From assembly GCA_903813345.2 (NCBI GenBank), contig CAIIXF020000001.1:25225915-25289914 (forward strand): DNA of 64,000 nucleotides, read 5' to 3'. The notes beneath the pieces were generated by a model, which was not told where the DNA came from, did not search any database, and was given only the letters and a program-made list of their open reading frames with translations. Positions within the stretch are counted from its first letter, which is position 1. Every line of letters starts with the position of its first letter. Shown here piece after piece: positions 37,101 to 47,660 of the stretch. The position numbers and the translations under genes were made by a program. Origin of the DNA: Owenia fusiformis. Its lineage: Eukaryota > Annelida > Polychaeta > Sabellida > Oweniidae.

Positions 37101-40100
37101 AACCCAGCTTCAGGAAACCAGGTTTACTGTTTGTTTCTGTTGACACCTGTGCAAAACTGCATTCGTAATCCATACCACAATGAACAGGAGGTTAACAGTC
37201 AAACCCAGGTTTGCTAGTCCCTTATTAGATTTTCGTATCACAGACCAGGGTTCGAGGCTATTCCAGGCCATAAAATATAAAAGAATCGCTTAATCAGAAA
37301 ATTGTTTGTGTTATCTACCAAGACATTAAACAAATATGAAATAGTACTTATTATGAGTGGTCTAAAATAGGCAGAGTTAGAAGACCCCTTATACTCATTC
37401 TGTCTCTATTTCTACATTAGATAATGGAAGAGGAGTCCCCTTTGCATTTGTTCGACTTCGCCTCTTAAAAGAGAGCTTTGTCTTTGGAATTTATAACAAG
37501 ACTCTGCACGCAGGGGAGAAGTCGAAAAATCCCAGAATTCAAGATTGGACCCTGTTTTCATATAAAGATGACATGGTTTTTTGCAAAGGTAAATTTGGAG
37601 AGCAGCAAACCTGGTTTTGAGGGTGCAATCTATGCCAATGAGTGCTTCTGGGATAAATGGACAAAAATTGGATGGATCAAATACTGTACGATTGAATGGA
37701 CCGATTACTTTTAAAATCTTATTCAAATCTTTGCTCCTAACTATTTCTGTTAGATAACAATGCTTTCTAATGAACTTACTGTATTTCACTGGCAGCTTCA
37801 ACTGTCTTTCTGATGGTATCCCCTTTCCTGAAAATTCAAACAAATGCTTAAATATTTTCTGCCACGTTTTGTTAACATATCTACAGGTAAACTAAAATTA
37901 ATTAATACTTTTTACCAATGGTTCTGGGTTTATTATTCTAGACCTGATTACTTTTGGGCATGCTTTGTAAACTGTAAGATGACTGGCTAAATGTGGAAAT
38001 TTGCATTGGATTACAGATTTTTCTAGTTGATCTTACTCCATCCCATAATAATAAAGTGGCTCAGCCTGTAACACAATATACACCTGAACTGAAAACACCA
38101 AAATTAACTGAAACTTTTCACAATATTCTCTCAAAATTGCACCATCAAGTTCTAACAAGGCATTAACATGACAAAATGTCACCACCTTGTTGCTCACAAT
38201 ATTATGTGTTCAAGTCTTTTTGGCGGTGACTAAAAACATTCTTTTCTGTAAATGTCTGAAAAATTGGTATAACAATAAAAGAAAAAGGCAAATATGTATT
38301 CAGGCAGTTAGAGCATTTAGACATATGGAGTTCTAAGTATGGATTATTACTTTTGATACTGCATCCGCATATAGTGCATGTATGTACTTACGATGTCGTA
38401 ATGTCTGCACTCGAACCATTGAGATCCTCTTCATCAGTCATTGCTGAGCTAAAATGAAAATTTAAAGAGGTGTCATTTTTATACCAATTCTCATATTCTT
38501 TGATGTTAGGGTACTATTCTTTGTTTTATACCATTCAAAGTGTCTTCTTTGCACCTCAATTTAATTTTCAAAAATTGGGAAAATCTAATTTAGCACTAAA
38601 ATTGTCAAATTCAAGATCCACCCCTGCAAATCACTCTGTTATGTCTCTTTTGAGACTTAATATTAATGAAGAGTCTCATCTGAATTCCCCATGGAAAAAA
38701 TGACTATTTTAGAGGGAATCTGCATTGGCATTAATTTTATCCATGTAGTTTTGATCAGGGAGGTGGTACTCTTTAAATTCTGAAGGATATGGAGTGAAGC
38801 ATTCCACGTTTAAAATGCCTCATTCCTCATTTCTTGGATTGCTCCCATGACATATTTCCTTCATCAGAAGTTTGAAAACTGATTCCACTGAGCTTTTGGT
38901 TATGAGGATGGCCTTATGTCCTAGGGCATTTTCCCAGTGAAGGCTGTAAGAATCATCTATCCCAGTCATGTAATTGCTACTGTGGTGCTTTCTCAGAAAA
39001 TAAAATAATTGACTAAATATTGTCTGAGATTATATATGATCCTACATTGAATCACTGACATTAGATTCCCATGGTAAAATGAAATAAATAGATAATTATA
39101 TTGAATTATCAAGTCCAGAACCAATCAAATAGTAGAAGCTTTAATCTTGAGGTATTAACTAAATAATGTTTGGGGAACATCTGTGCCAAGTTTCAAGAAG
39201 ATTGGTCTAGTAGTGACATTACTTCTGGATCACCTTGTATGTTGTTATTTATAGAATATTAATTACCTGAATGGGTAGCGAGTCTTCATCACTTCAATAT
39301 CACTATTGCTGTCACTGTCACTTTCTTCATCATTCACTGGAATACACTTGCAAAAAAGTCTTATCTGTCCTGGTATTAATTTAGCATCCAGATATTTTCG
39401 TAATGAAAAAACACCATCCACTGCATCCTCTACACTTCGCCCAGTAATGTCTGTCAGTGTTAGATTATAACAGTTTACATTTCCAATCATTATATTTAGA
39501 CCCTTGGGAAATAATGCAGCTTTCACCTGTTGAAGAATATCATGGTAAGAGTCTTGTGTTCCACAAGTTAGCTGAATAAAGTTTTTATCTCCTAATGGAG
39601 ACTTCACTAATGTAAGCTTTGACTTTTCTGATGCGGAGGCTACATAAAGACCAAACTGTACCACTCTCGAACTTTTCAACGGTCTTCCCATTTTTTCAGT
39701 TTTGGATTGTGTGCTGCTCATCATCATCTTCAGCAACTTTTGTCGCCTATCATCTGGAAAGTAGGATACATACTTTTACCACAAAGAATAACTTATTTTA
39801 GCTTTATTAAAGGTCATTTATTCTTTACTAGTTATGAATACTATGGGGACGGTTAGGGGACAATGACCCATGAATTAAACATTAATTTACATGATCAGTT
39901 CACTTTCACAAGTAATGGTGATTTAAAGTACTGACCCTCAGAACCCTAAATACTCCAAACTTATTGGTGCAAAATAATTCAAGTATAAAACATTAATGTT
40001 CATGACCAGTTCACTTTTGGATGCTTGTAACCTAATTCAAGTGCAGCATAATGTTTTACTTATTCTCTTTATTTGATTGATATTAAGTAAATAGCAGGAG

Positions 40101-43100
40101 CACTTGGCCATGTAAATAGTGTTGTTGGGTTAGGTCAATATTTCACTGTTCGTCAAAAAACGTAATTGATTTAGCAAGGTTTTAACCCCCCTCCCCCTTC
40201 TCACAAAAGTCAGTGCGCGAAATAGACGTCCGACATCGGCCATTGGCCTGACAAAATTATAGATGGCTTGTTTTGATAAAAACACCCAGACATTTTGGCC
40301 TGCTAGACATTTGTGGCATTCGTTAGATTGCCCATGAATAGAACTTACATATCAGTCCGGAAATCCTCCGAATTCCCTGCGTTTTCGGCTTATTTCATGA
40401 CTTTTGTTGAAGATTGAAAAACATTTCAAAATATTTTTGTTTGGTACCGAAGCACAAGATATAACGTGACTTTCGATTGGCTGTTGTTGTTTGTTGAAAT
40501 TACAGTGATTTTGATTGGCTATGAATGACTCATTTCTTAATTGTCGTTCGCAAATCGAGTGCATTATCAGTATGCCGGATGTAGGAAAGAAATTGAAAAA
40601 TCGAGCCGGCATCTAAGTCGAAAAAGTCGGCAGTTTGGAAGTATTTTGGGACTCCGATATCACAAGGTAAACGAATTGGTGATAGTACACCATGCAGACT
40701 ATGTGAAATGCCGATCACATTCGCGGCAGATGCTTTATATTTGATTTAATTGACGTATTTCTGAATGTGATTTTGAAAAGTGAAACTGAAAGTGAAAGTG
40801 AAACTGTCATCATCAGACGATTGTATCATTTTTAGTGTTCTGTCTGTCCCGTCCCGTCCCGAAAGTACCGTATCCCGAGACCATTTGTACCGATCCAAAC
40901 CGTACCGAATTTTTTTGACCGTGACACCTATAATATATACCTTGAATTTTAGTGGAGTCTGTGTACATAATATGTGTTTTTGAATACCTTGAAGCTTCTG
41001 ATTTCTGAGCAATTCTAAACCGACCAAAATCAGTACAATTTAGTTTGATCAATATGTACATGTTCCTCATGTTTTTGCAAGGTGAATCTAGGGGGGGGGG
41101 ATCAACACACTCAGGCTGTTGGTTAAGTCATCAATTACAGTATAGTGAATGATACATGACATGCAATATGCAATTAGTTTTATCTTTGTTAATATTGTAC
41201 TAAACTAAATCTCAATTTAGAGTGGTTGTGGAGAAATATGGTAAGTGAAATTTTTGGCCAGAGAAGGAAGAAACAGCCTGCCAAAAATTGGCCTAAGAAA
41301 AAATGATATGGCTTGTTAAAATCTGGCAGGCCTGCCAAAATGTCTAGGTTAAAAAAATCCTTATTTCATGCACTGAAAGTCAAAATGTTGTTTCGTGTAC
41401 AGTGTTAAAGAATCAAAATGTTGATTTGCATGCAGTGTACAAGTACAACCCCAGCACACAATATCTGCTTCTGCTATAAACACATATCAAATTCTCTATC
41501 ATATCTGTTGTATATTAAATGATCATACCATTGCAGAAGATGAAACTCTGAAATCAATGTCTGTCACCTAATTAAACAAGGCATTAACATGGCAAAATGT
41601 CACCACCTAAAAAATTGGTTAATTTAAAGCAAGTTGAAAAAAGACCGTTTTGACCTTGGGAAGGTCATTGAAGGTCAAATCTGAAATCTTAAGTCAGATT
41701 TGAGCTTCTGAGGTCTTGTAGATGACTTTGAAATTTTGAAGCAAGTTAAAAAAAGACCTTTTTGACATTAAGAACTTTATTGAAGGTCAAATCTCAAATC
41801 TAAAGTCAGATTTGAACTTCTGAGAACTTGTATATGATTTAGAAAACAATTTAAGTCAGTCTAAACAGTATTTGTTAAGTTATTGGAAGTTGTAAGAATC
41901 TGTTACAGACTCCAACCACCAACCGCCATCACAAAAAAACGGAGACCATAACAATATGTCAACACTTTTTGGTGGTGTCATAACAGGGATTTACACCCTC
42001 CCCCCTTACATAATTAATTACGTTTTTTGACGCACACTGAAACATTGACCTGACCTCTTAAGCAATTTAAAGTACTCGCAACCTTGAATACTCCAAACTG
42101 GTGCAAAATACTTCTTGTATTTAAAACATACATGATCAGTTCACTTTGGTATGCATAACAATTTTTAAATCATAGGGTTGAAGGATTGTATCAGATTAGC
42201 CATTGGTATATTCGCTAGAAAATCAACTAGTATTGATGTAATATTGTAAACATATACATGTTGGTAATAGCACAATCAGTTCAAGTTATTACCTGATTAC
42301 AGCAGTAATATATTTTAAAGATCTCAAATGAAATGATTTAAAGTAAACACTCAGAAACCTAAATACTCCATACTGGTGCAAAATAGATCACATATTTTAA
42401 CATTTGTTTACATGATCAGTTCACTTTTGGAAGCATGTAATCTAATTTCAGAGCAGTTTAATGTGTTACCAATGATCATTAGTCTTATGATGGTAACAGA
42501 TATCTATCTTATCTGGAGCGTGTGGCAATGTACAGAGTATCTAAGTGATGGTGAATTGAAGTACTCACAACCCTCAAGTTCCGAACTGGTGCAAAATATT
42601 TCACATCAATTTACATGATCAGTTTCCCTTTCAATATGTAACACTAGATCTGATTATATCTCTTAAACATCTCAAACATACTCAGAACCCTAAATACTCC
42701 ATACTGGTGCAAAATAATTCAAATATTTAACATTAATTTACATGACCAGTTCACTTTTGGAAGCATGTAACCCAATTTCAGAGCAGCTGTTGCAGCATGT
42801 TGATAAATAGATAGCTGGAGCACATTTCTTGAATTTAACATGTAATATAAATAAGTAAGAAAATCTATTGCAAGGGCGGAATTGCTTGATTGCTATGTTA
42901 TTTCAAGGATACACGTTTTTAAAAAGGGCTAACTATGCTACAGAAGCCAAATAGCTGGCAGTTGAGCCCAAGTTTTTATAGAATGAACATCAAAGTTATG
43001 AATTGATGCTATGGTATTTTATGAAATTATAACTCAGATAGAATTTAGTTCTTTTCAAAGGATATGATATAGATTCAGTCAATGTGCACATTTAAATATA

Positions 43101-44250
43101 GGTCATAAGTTAGTTAGGATAAGTTAAAAAGCATTACAAAAGTCCAAACAAAGATAGAAGAATTCAAAACACAGACAAAGGAATTTACCTTGTCCCAGTT
43201 CTACTACAAGGAGACAACATAGATGGTACAGGTAATATTACATATATGTAACACCACTTTACATGTTGATCAGTAGGTGTAATGTGATATATTTTAAACA
43301 TCTCAAACACACAGATTTAAAGTACATACTCAAAATCCTAAATACTCCATACTGGTGCAAAATATGTAATAGTCATGTAATTCAGTATTTGTTAATATGA
43401 CTAGTCCACTTTCGGAAGCATGTAACCTATTAGCCTACATGCAAGTAGAAATAATCTTGATTTACATCATTAAATATTCAAAATTCAGTCGATGTGATAC
43501 CATATTGAAATCTACATGTGGTAACAAAAACAGTTAATCAACTTTCAAAATTTAATTTTCTTTGAAAATGTGACTTCTAGGTCGGGGAGATTCCCCATAG
43601 AGCCCATGTTATAAAATCACAAAAAGTGAATGATGTCTTTTCATTTAGTGGACAGATAGTGGACAGATAATATTTTGCTTTACTTGACATTTTTTTCATT
43701 TGTATAACTATCAGATACATAAGGGTTATATGAAAATTATTCGACCAGAACAGATGGATATTTAAGTTTAAGGGCACTTTCTGCTATACCTGCCATGCTA
43801 TTTACGCCGAATTAGCCACCTGGTGGTGAAACTGGTTACTAGTTATTACTACCTACTTGCATCTGGGTAATTCCAGTGCAGCATAATGTGAAACTAATAC
43901 TCCATTAGTTTAATTATGGTAAATAATTACACAGAGTACACAGCCATTTAAAAAGTACTTGAGCAAAGATGGTTCAAAGTACCCAAACCCCCAATTACTC
44001 CAAACTGGTGAATGGTGCAAAATAATACACTCATTTGACATTGATTATAAACAAATACTTCTATACAAATTATAAAAGTGCTACTGTTAAAAGTGTACAG
44101 TGTACCTGTATATCCAAATAAATAATAAATACCTGAAGACACACTACCACTACTAGTGCCTGGACTGGTATTTGGTGTTGGTTGGCATTTTACACCACAG
44201 TGACAGCAAAAGTTTCCCACAGCTGGTTTCCCACAGCCAGTGCAAAACAT
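31131..44250 (-). CDS. HECT-type E3 ubiquitin ligase with N-terminal zinc ribbon, 11 coding exons, 592 aa
   Basis: Predicted to accept ubiquitin on a catalytic cysteine and pass it to substrates; targets unknown. Coding exons (- strand): 44250-44133, 39753-39267, 38448-38392, 37827-37780, 36961-36914, 36405-36355, 34197-33901, 33003-32894, 32522-32380, 32039-31862, 31372-31131. All junctions are GT-AG and in phase, totalling 1779 nt with the stop. Residues 3-22 are a zinc ribbon (CTGC ... CCHCG). Residues ~60-185 are an unassigned, possibly ubiquitin-like domain. Residues ~188-240 are an acidic Ser/Asp linker (DEESDSDSNSDIEVM). Residues ~271-592 are a HECT domain: GGPRRELL at 357-364 in the N-lobe, and STCTNTFRLP with catalytic C559 in the C-lobe. 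The organisation resembles G2E3-like HECT proteins that are numerous in fish and invertebrates (family knowledge). The gene lies wholly inside the transposon and converges on the integrase. No disabling mutation was seen. Confidence 0.9.
31669..31820 (-). repeat. GTCACCACC family, copy B (internally deleted)
   Basis: Reverse-oriented copy in an intron between the last two HECT exons. It has both termini (ACAAGGCATTAACATG and GGAGACCATAACAATATG) with most of the middle missing. Confidence 0.65.
34446..35400 (-). repeat. GTCACCACC family, copy C, split by a nested MITE
   Basis: Reverse copy in the HECT intron between 36355 and 34197. It is interrupted at a TA by the element at 34786-35286. The uninterrupted copy D shows the pre-insertion sequence CAGTATTTGTT. 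It is also nested within the outer foldback 34228-35448. Confidence 0.75.
34786..35286. mobile_element. MITE, 501 bp, TA target site
   Basis: Terminal inverted repeats start CCGGAGTTTCTTGCGAATAG at the left and CCGGAGTTTCTCGCGAATAG at the right, flanked by TA on both sides. The interior repeats GGGCGTTTATT units. The empty site is visible in copy D at about 41873 (CAGTATTTGTT), so the TA duplication is well supported. Likely mobilised by a Tc1/mariner-type transposase. Confidence 0.82.
36116..36312. repeat. GGACGGA-containing repeat, copy 2 (short)
   Basis: Same termini as 30322-30998 (AACTAGAAAACAGCAACTTC; TTTGTTCGGTGGGATAATTA) with most of the interior deleted. It lies in the HECT intron just downstream of the 36405-36355 exon. 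Confidence 0.68.
36560..36744. repeat. Fragment of the GGCCCGTAGCCAGGA MITE family
   Basis: Ends GGCAAATCCTGGCTACGGGC then CTG, followed by TA. This matches in inverse orientation the left end of the complete copy at 17351-17556, including the C-runs and the AAAATCACTTGA-like interior. The left end is degenerate. A more decayed relative lies at about 47325-47440. Confidence 0.6.
38155..38230 (-). repeat. GTCACCACC family, copy E (remnant)
   Basis: A short remnant: ACAAGGCATTAACATGACAA and the adjacent GTCACCACC terminus, followed by a degenerate far end (GGCGGTGAC). Confidence 0.55.
39870..44060. repeat. Decayed array of ~130-bp repeats in HECT intron 1
   Basis: A module centred on ACTCCATACTGGTGCAAAAT followed by TTTACATGATCAGTTCACTT then GGAAGCATGTAAC recurs at about 39950, 42090, 42365, 42575, 42700, 43345 and 44000. 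Copies are diverged, all in the same direction and unevenly spaced. They occupy the intron between the zinc-ribbon exon and the second coding exon. No coding capacity. They are either an old tandem array expanded by other insertions or regulatory-like repeats. Confidence 0.65.
41576..41983 (-). repeat. GTCACCACC family, copy D (uninterrupted)
   Basis: Reverse copy in the large HECT intron 1, with both termini and the repeated AAGGTCATTGAAGGTCAAAT-type blocks. It contains the empty site for the MITE inserted in copy C. Confidence 0.72.
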
Positions 44251-45751
44251 GTCTGTAAAACAAAAATTTCATTAATCTGAGAATAGTGGTAGTTTAGAAA
44301 ATACATCACCAATAAAATGCATGATGGGGCTCCCGTAGGATAATTGCAGCATGCACAATTTACCTATTTCTAATCACATTTCCACATATATGCGAATATG
44401 CTCACTATTTCTTTGCATTATTTAGGACCATAGACGAGAAAACCCTGTTTCGAAATCTGAGGGGGCCCCCGATTGAAATCGTGAAAAACTTTGCAAATTT
44501 AATCACTTATTCTGGACGTTTTAATTCAAACGGTTTAATATCTTAAAATAAAATAATGTCAGCAGATGTGGTTGTCACAAATCGAGCTAATTTAAAGTTT
44601 AAATGTCATTGGAGATAAAGTTTCTTATTTGTGTCATGGAAAATCCTGAACTTCCAGATTGGGATTTACCAAATTAAATAAACGGCTTTATTAGATTCTA
44701 GCCACATTTACAATTTTACCGGCAATCATCTAAATGATTGATTTAACTTCTGGTATCAGTAAAACCCTAAATCATTCGAAATTCAAATGTAATTGGTCGT
44801 AATTGGCATCCATGGTATTGCCAAAACAAGATGGCTGCAGGTCCAGATAGAATTCAAAATGGAGGGAGTTTGTATTAATTCACGGTATTTGTTTGTGAAT
44901 TAAAGCTAATGATGGTCTGTGTAAAATTTAATTAATGTGTATACAGTATGCACAAAAGTTGAACAAAGGGTCGATCAGACTCAATCTTACTTGAGTGTGA
45001 TAATTGGTTACGTAACAAAGCTTTACTGCATGGTCATGGTGTATTCTACTCTATTTTTATGCATGCTTCCAGGCCTATGCTGCTTATACTGCATGTTTAC
45101 TAGTATTTTAGAAAATGTGAATAAAAATTGGTAATTTAAAATTGTATATGTTGTATTTACCCTTCAGGAACCCCAAAATGCATTTTATTAGTGATGTATT
45201 TTCTAAACTACCGAGAATGGTACATCCTTCCAAGCATGTATTAGTACCATAAATTAAAGTATAAATGTCATTGGTCATTTCAAAATATATGGTACATTGT
45301 CATCATAGCCAGTCAATTATACTTTACATGGCAAATGTAAATTTTGCCTAATCACCGGTAAATTATATCAATTCATTCAACTCACTTAATCATCAATTCA
45401 CACATAGCTAGGCAAAGTGTGTCAGATTCCAGCCAATCCGAACAGAGTATTTTTACATGACAGCAGTGCATGAAATAATCAACAATAACGCATTTGTTGT
45501 GTATAGGTCACCAGTATGATATTCACCCGGTCCTGGGGTAACACCTACTGGTGCACTGATATGCTGCATGGTGAAATGTGTCTATAGGCAAAGGCAACGC
45601 AAGACAAAATATTTTGGAAAATATTCAATCAGACATTCTTTTTTCAGACCCAATGTCATATTTGGATAAGATTTACAATTCCTGTGATCGTGCCACATAT
45701 AACGCCACGCGATTACGTGTTGATTTTAAACTGAATTTGCAATGAAAACGA

Positions 45752-45758
45752 TCGAAGA

Positions 45759-45797
<39 letters not shown>

Positions 45798-45806
45798 CGA
45801 AGATCT
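45752..45806. repeat. 37-base poly-T run between short direct repeats
   Basis: Pure T from 45761 to 45797, bounded by TCGAAGATC at 45752-45760 and the same bases at 45797-45805. The duplication with a homopolymer core resembles a poly(A)-only retrotransposition event in the - orientation; slippage or an assembly artefact is also possible. Confidence 0.6.
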
Positions 45807-46263
45807 GGTACTTTCATTTCTCACATGTTTGATAGCGGGTCATTAACTCTTAGCCTATTATCCATGTCTTATTTTTCACAAAAAAAACTCAGAGGAACCC
45901 CGCAGAATTCCAGCAGAATTGGCTTTTTTCTTTGCAGAATTCACTAATTTCACTTGCAGAATTCAGTATTTTAACTCACGGAAAACTGGGGGGAGTGCCC
46001 TAGGCCCGGGAGGTTCACTGTATACAAAATTCAGCGGGTTCCTAGGCTGAACCCTCAAATATGATCAATATGTTCCCATACCAATCTGTTAAATTTCAAT
46101 GTGTTCCCATACTGACAAAAATAATGCCCCAAAGCACACCAAATGTCCAAATATAAGACCATTGCCATACCACATGTCCAGATGTAAGACTAAGGCCATT
46201 TAAAATGTCTAAAGCCCCGAGAAGAAGGCAGATCTTTGAGGAAAACGATCCAAAACAACCTCA

Positions 46264-47005
46264 AACTAGAAAACTGCAACTCCGCGAAGTAGCAAATCCC
46301 AACGAACAATATATCAATTACCAAATTAATTCCAATCAGTCATAGAATTGAAAAATTTAGATTTTATGATTGCGAATTCCTGAAAGGCAGCCATTTTGAA
46401 TTTTCTGAGGTACAAATCTGAAAAATAATACCATAATTGTGATCTACTCTAAAATTCCTTCAATTTGAGTATAATATAGGCATACTTTGAAGGGATCGCA
46501 AAATTATTGCGAAATCCAACATTAGGCGGCCATTTTGAATTTCACGAGGTCTGAATCTGAAAAAAGATACAATCAACTCTAAATTGCCTTTCATTTGAGT
46601 ATAATAAAGCTATACTTCAGAAATACCTCAAAATTAACGAATATTTCTGTTTTCCTGACCCCCCATACACGGCCCCAGGGGGTCAGCATGAAAAACAAGG
46701 AATATATGTGAAATAAATAGATGTTGTGAATATACTACCAAAATTTCAAACAAAAATATTTATTACTTTGGTTTCGAATGAAAAATTCATGATTTTTACG
46801 AAAAAGTCTAGTCATTTTTAAAGCGGCGGCCATCATGGAAAATTTTTTTTTGGGTAAAACTATTCACCAATATACATCGTTCCACCAAATATGAAGAAAA
46901 TCCGTCAACTGGTATTTGAGTTATCTTCCGGACGGACGGACGGACGGACTGACAGACGGAGGGCTTCACTATATCCCTACAGAACTTCGTTCGTTGGGAT
47001 AATTA
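46264..47005. repeat. GGACGGA-containing repeat, copy 3
   Basis: Same termini as the other copies (AACTAGAAAACTGCAACTCC; CGTTCGTTGGGATAATTA) and a run of GGAC units near 46933-46960. It lies within the probable HECT leader intron. Confidence 0.7.
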
Positions 47006-47583
47006 AGGATATGTGTAACTACTAGACCAATGCCATACACAAGTGAGAGGCAATGTATTTTCCATGACCATTCTCATACCAGGAGTGGAAAAATCTGACC
47101 ATTGCCATACCTCAAATCATAATTTAGGGGGCATTCTCATTCCAGATCCTAAAAATTGGGTCCATTGCCATACCAAATGTCAAAAAAGGGACCCCACATG
47201 AGCCGAGGATCCCCCCCGTCAAGGTTTATATACAGTGAACACCCCAGGCTAGGAGCCCTGGCCCTGTGTCTAGTATTCAGTCAGTGAAACCCCTGCTCTA
47301 GCTAACCATCCCATTAAAAAAAATCAGGGTGATCAACTTTGGCCAAAAATCACTTGAACTGAGTTCTAAATTGTTGAAAAACTGCATGATTTTGAATGAA
47401 TTTTTGTCCAGGCCGGTCTGAGGGGGGGTGATGCACACGTGGTTCACGTCATGTCTGGCTTTTGAATGGTTTATCTGTAAAGTGCAACATCTACGTTATT
47501 TTGAACAAACAGATTGCCTTACAAAGGTAAAATATATAAAAGATAGTCCACTAGTATAGACAACTAGGCCTACATATACTCAC

Positions 47584-47660
47584 TTTTCTGCTTGACAATT
47601 CCCGCTTCCTTCACTTCCGTTAATTTCAACCGTGACACGCCACATAAAGTTTTCCTTTAC
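47584..47660 (-). promoter_or_regulatory. Putative HECT-gene non-coding first exon/promoter next to the right inverted repeat
   Basis: This segment carries the GGCGTGTCA block shared with the left repeat, where it lies 21 bp before the integrase ATG. On the - strand it is followed by relatively GC-rich leader-like sequence and a consensus donor (GTGAGT) at 47583. By symmetry with the integrase side, transcription probably starts within the terminal repeat. The transcription start itself is not visible. Confidence 0.5.

Larger units (their letters stand above)
44251..47583 (-). other. Probable 5'-leader intron of the HECT gene
   Basis: Just upstream of the HECT start codon the - strand reads TTTTGTTTTACAG followed by ACATG, a good splice acceptor two bases before the ATG. 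At the inner edge of the right terminal repeat, the - strand reads GCAGAAAA then GTGAGTATATG, a good donor at 47583-47582. An intron of about 3.3 kb joining a non-coding first exon (ending 47584) to the zinc-ribbon exon is therefore likely. The intron holds a poly-T insertion and a 0.74-kb repeat, described separately. Transcript data would be needed to prove it. Confidence 0.6.
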
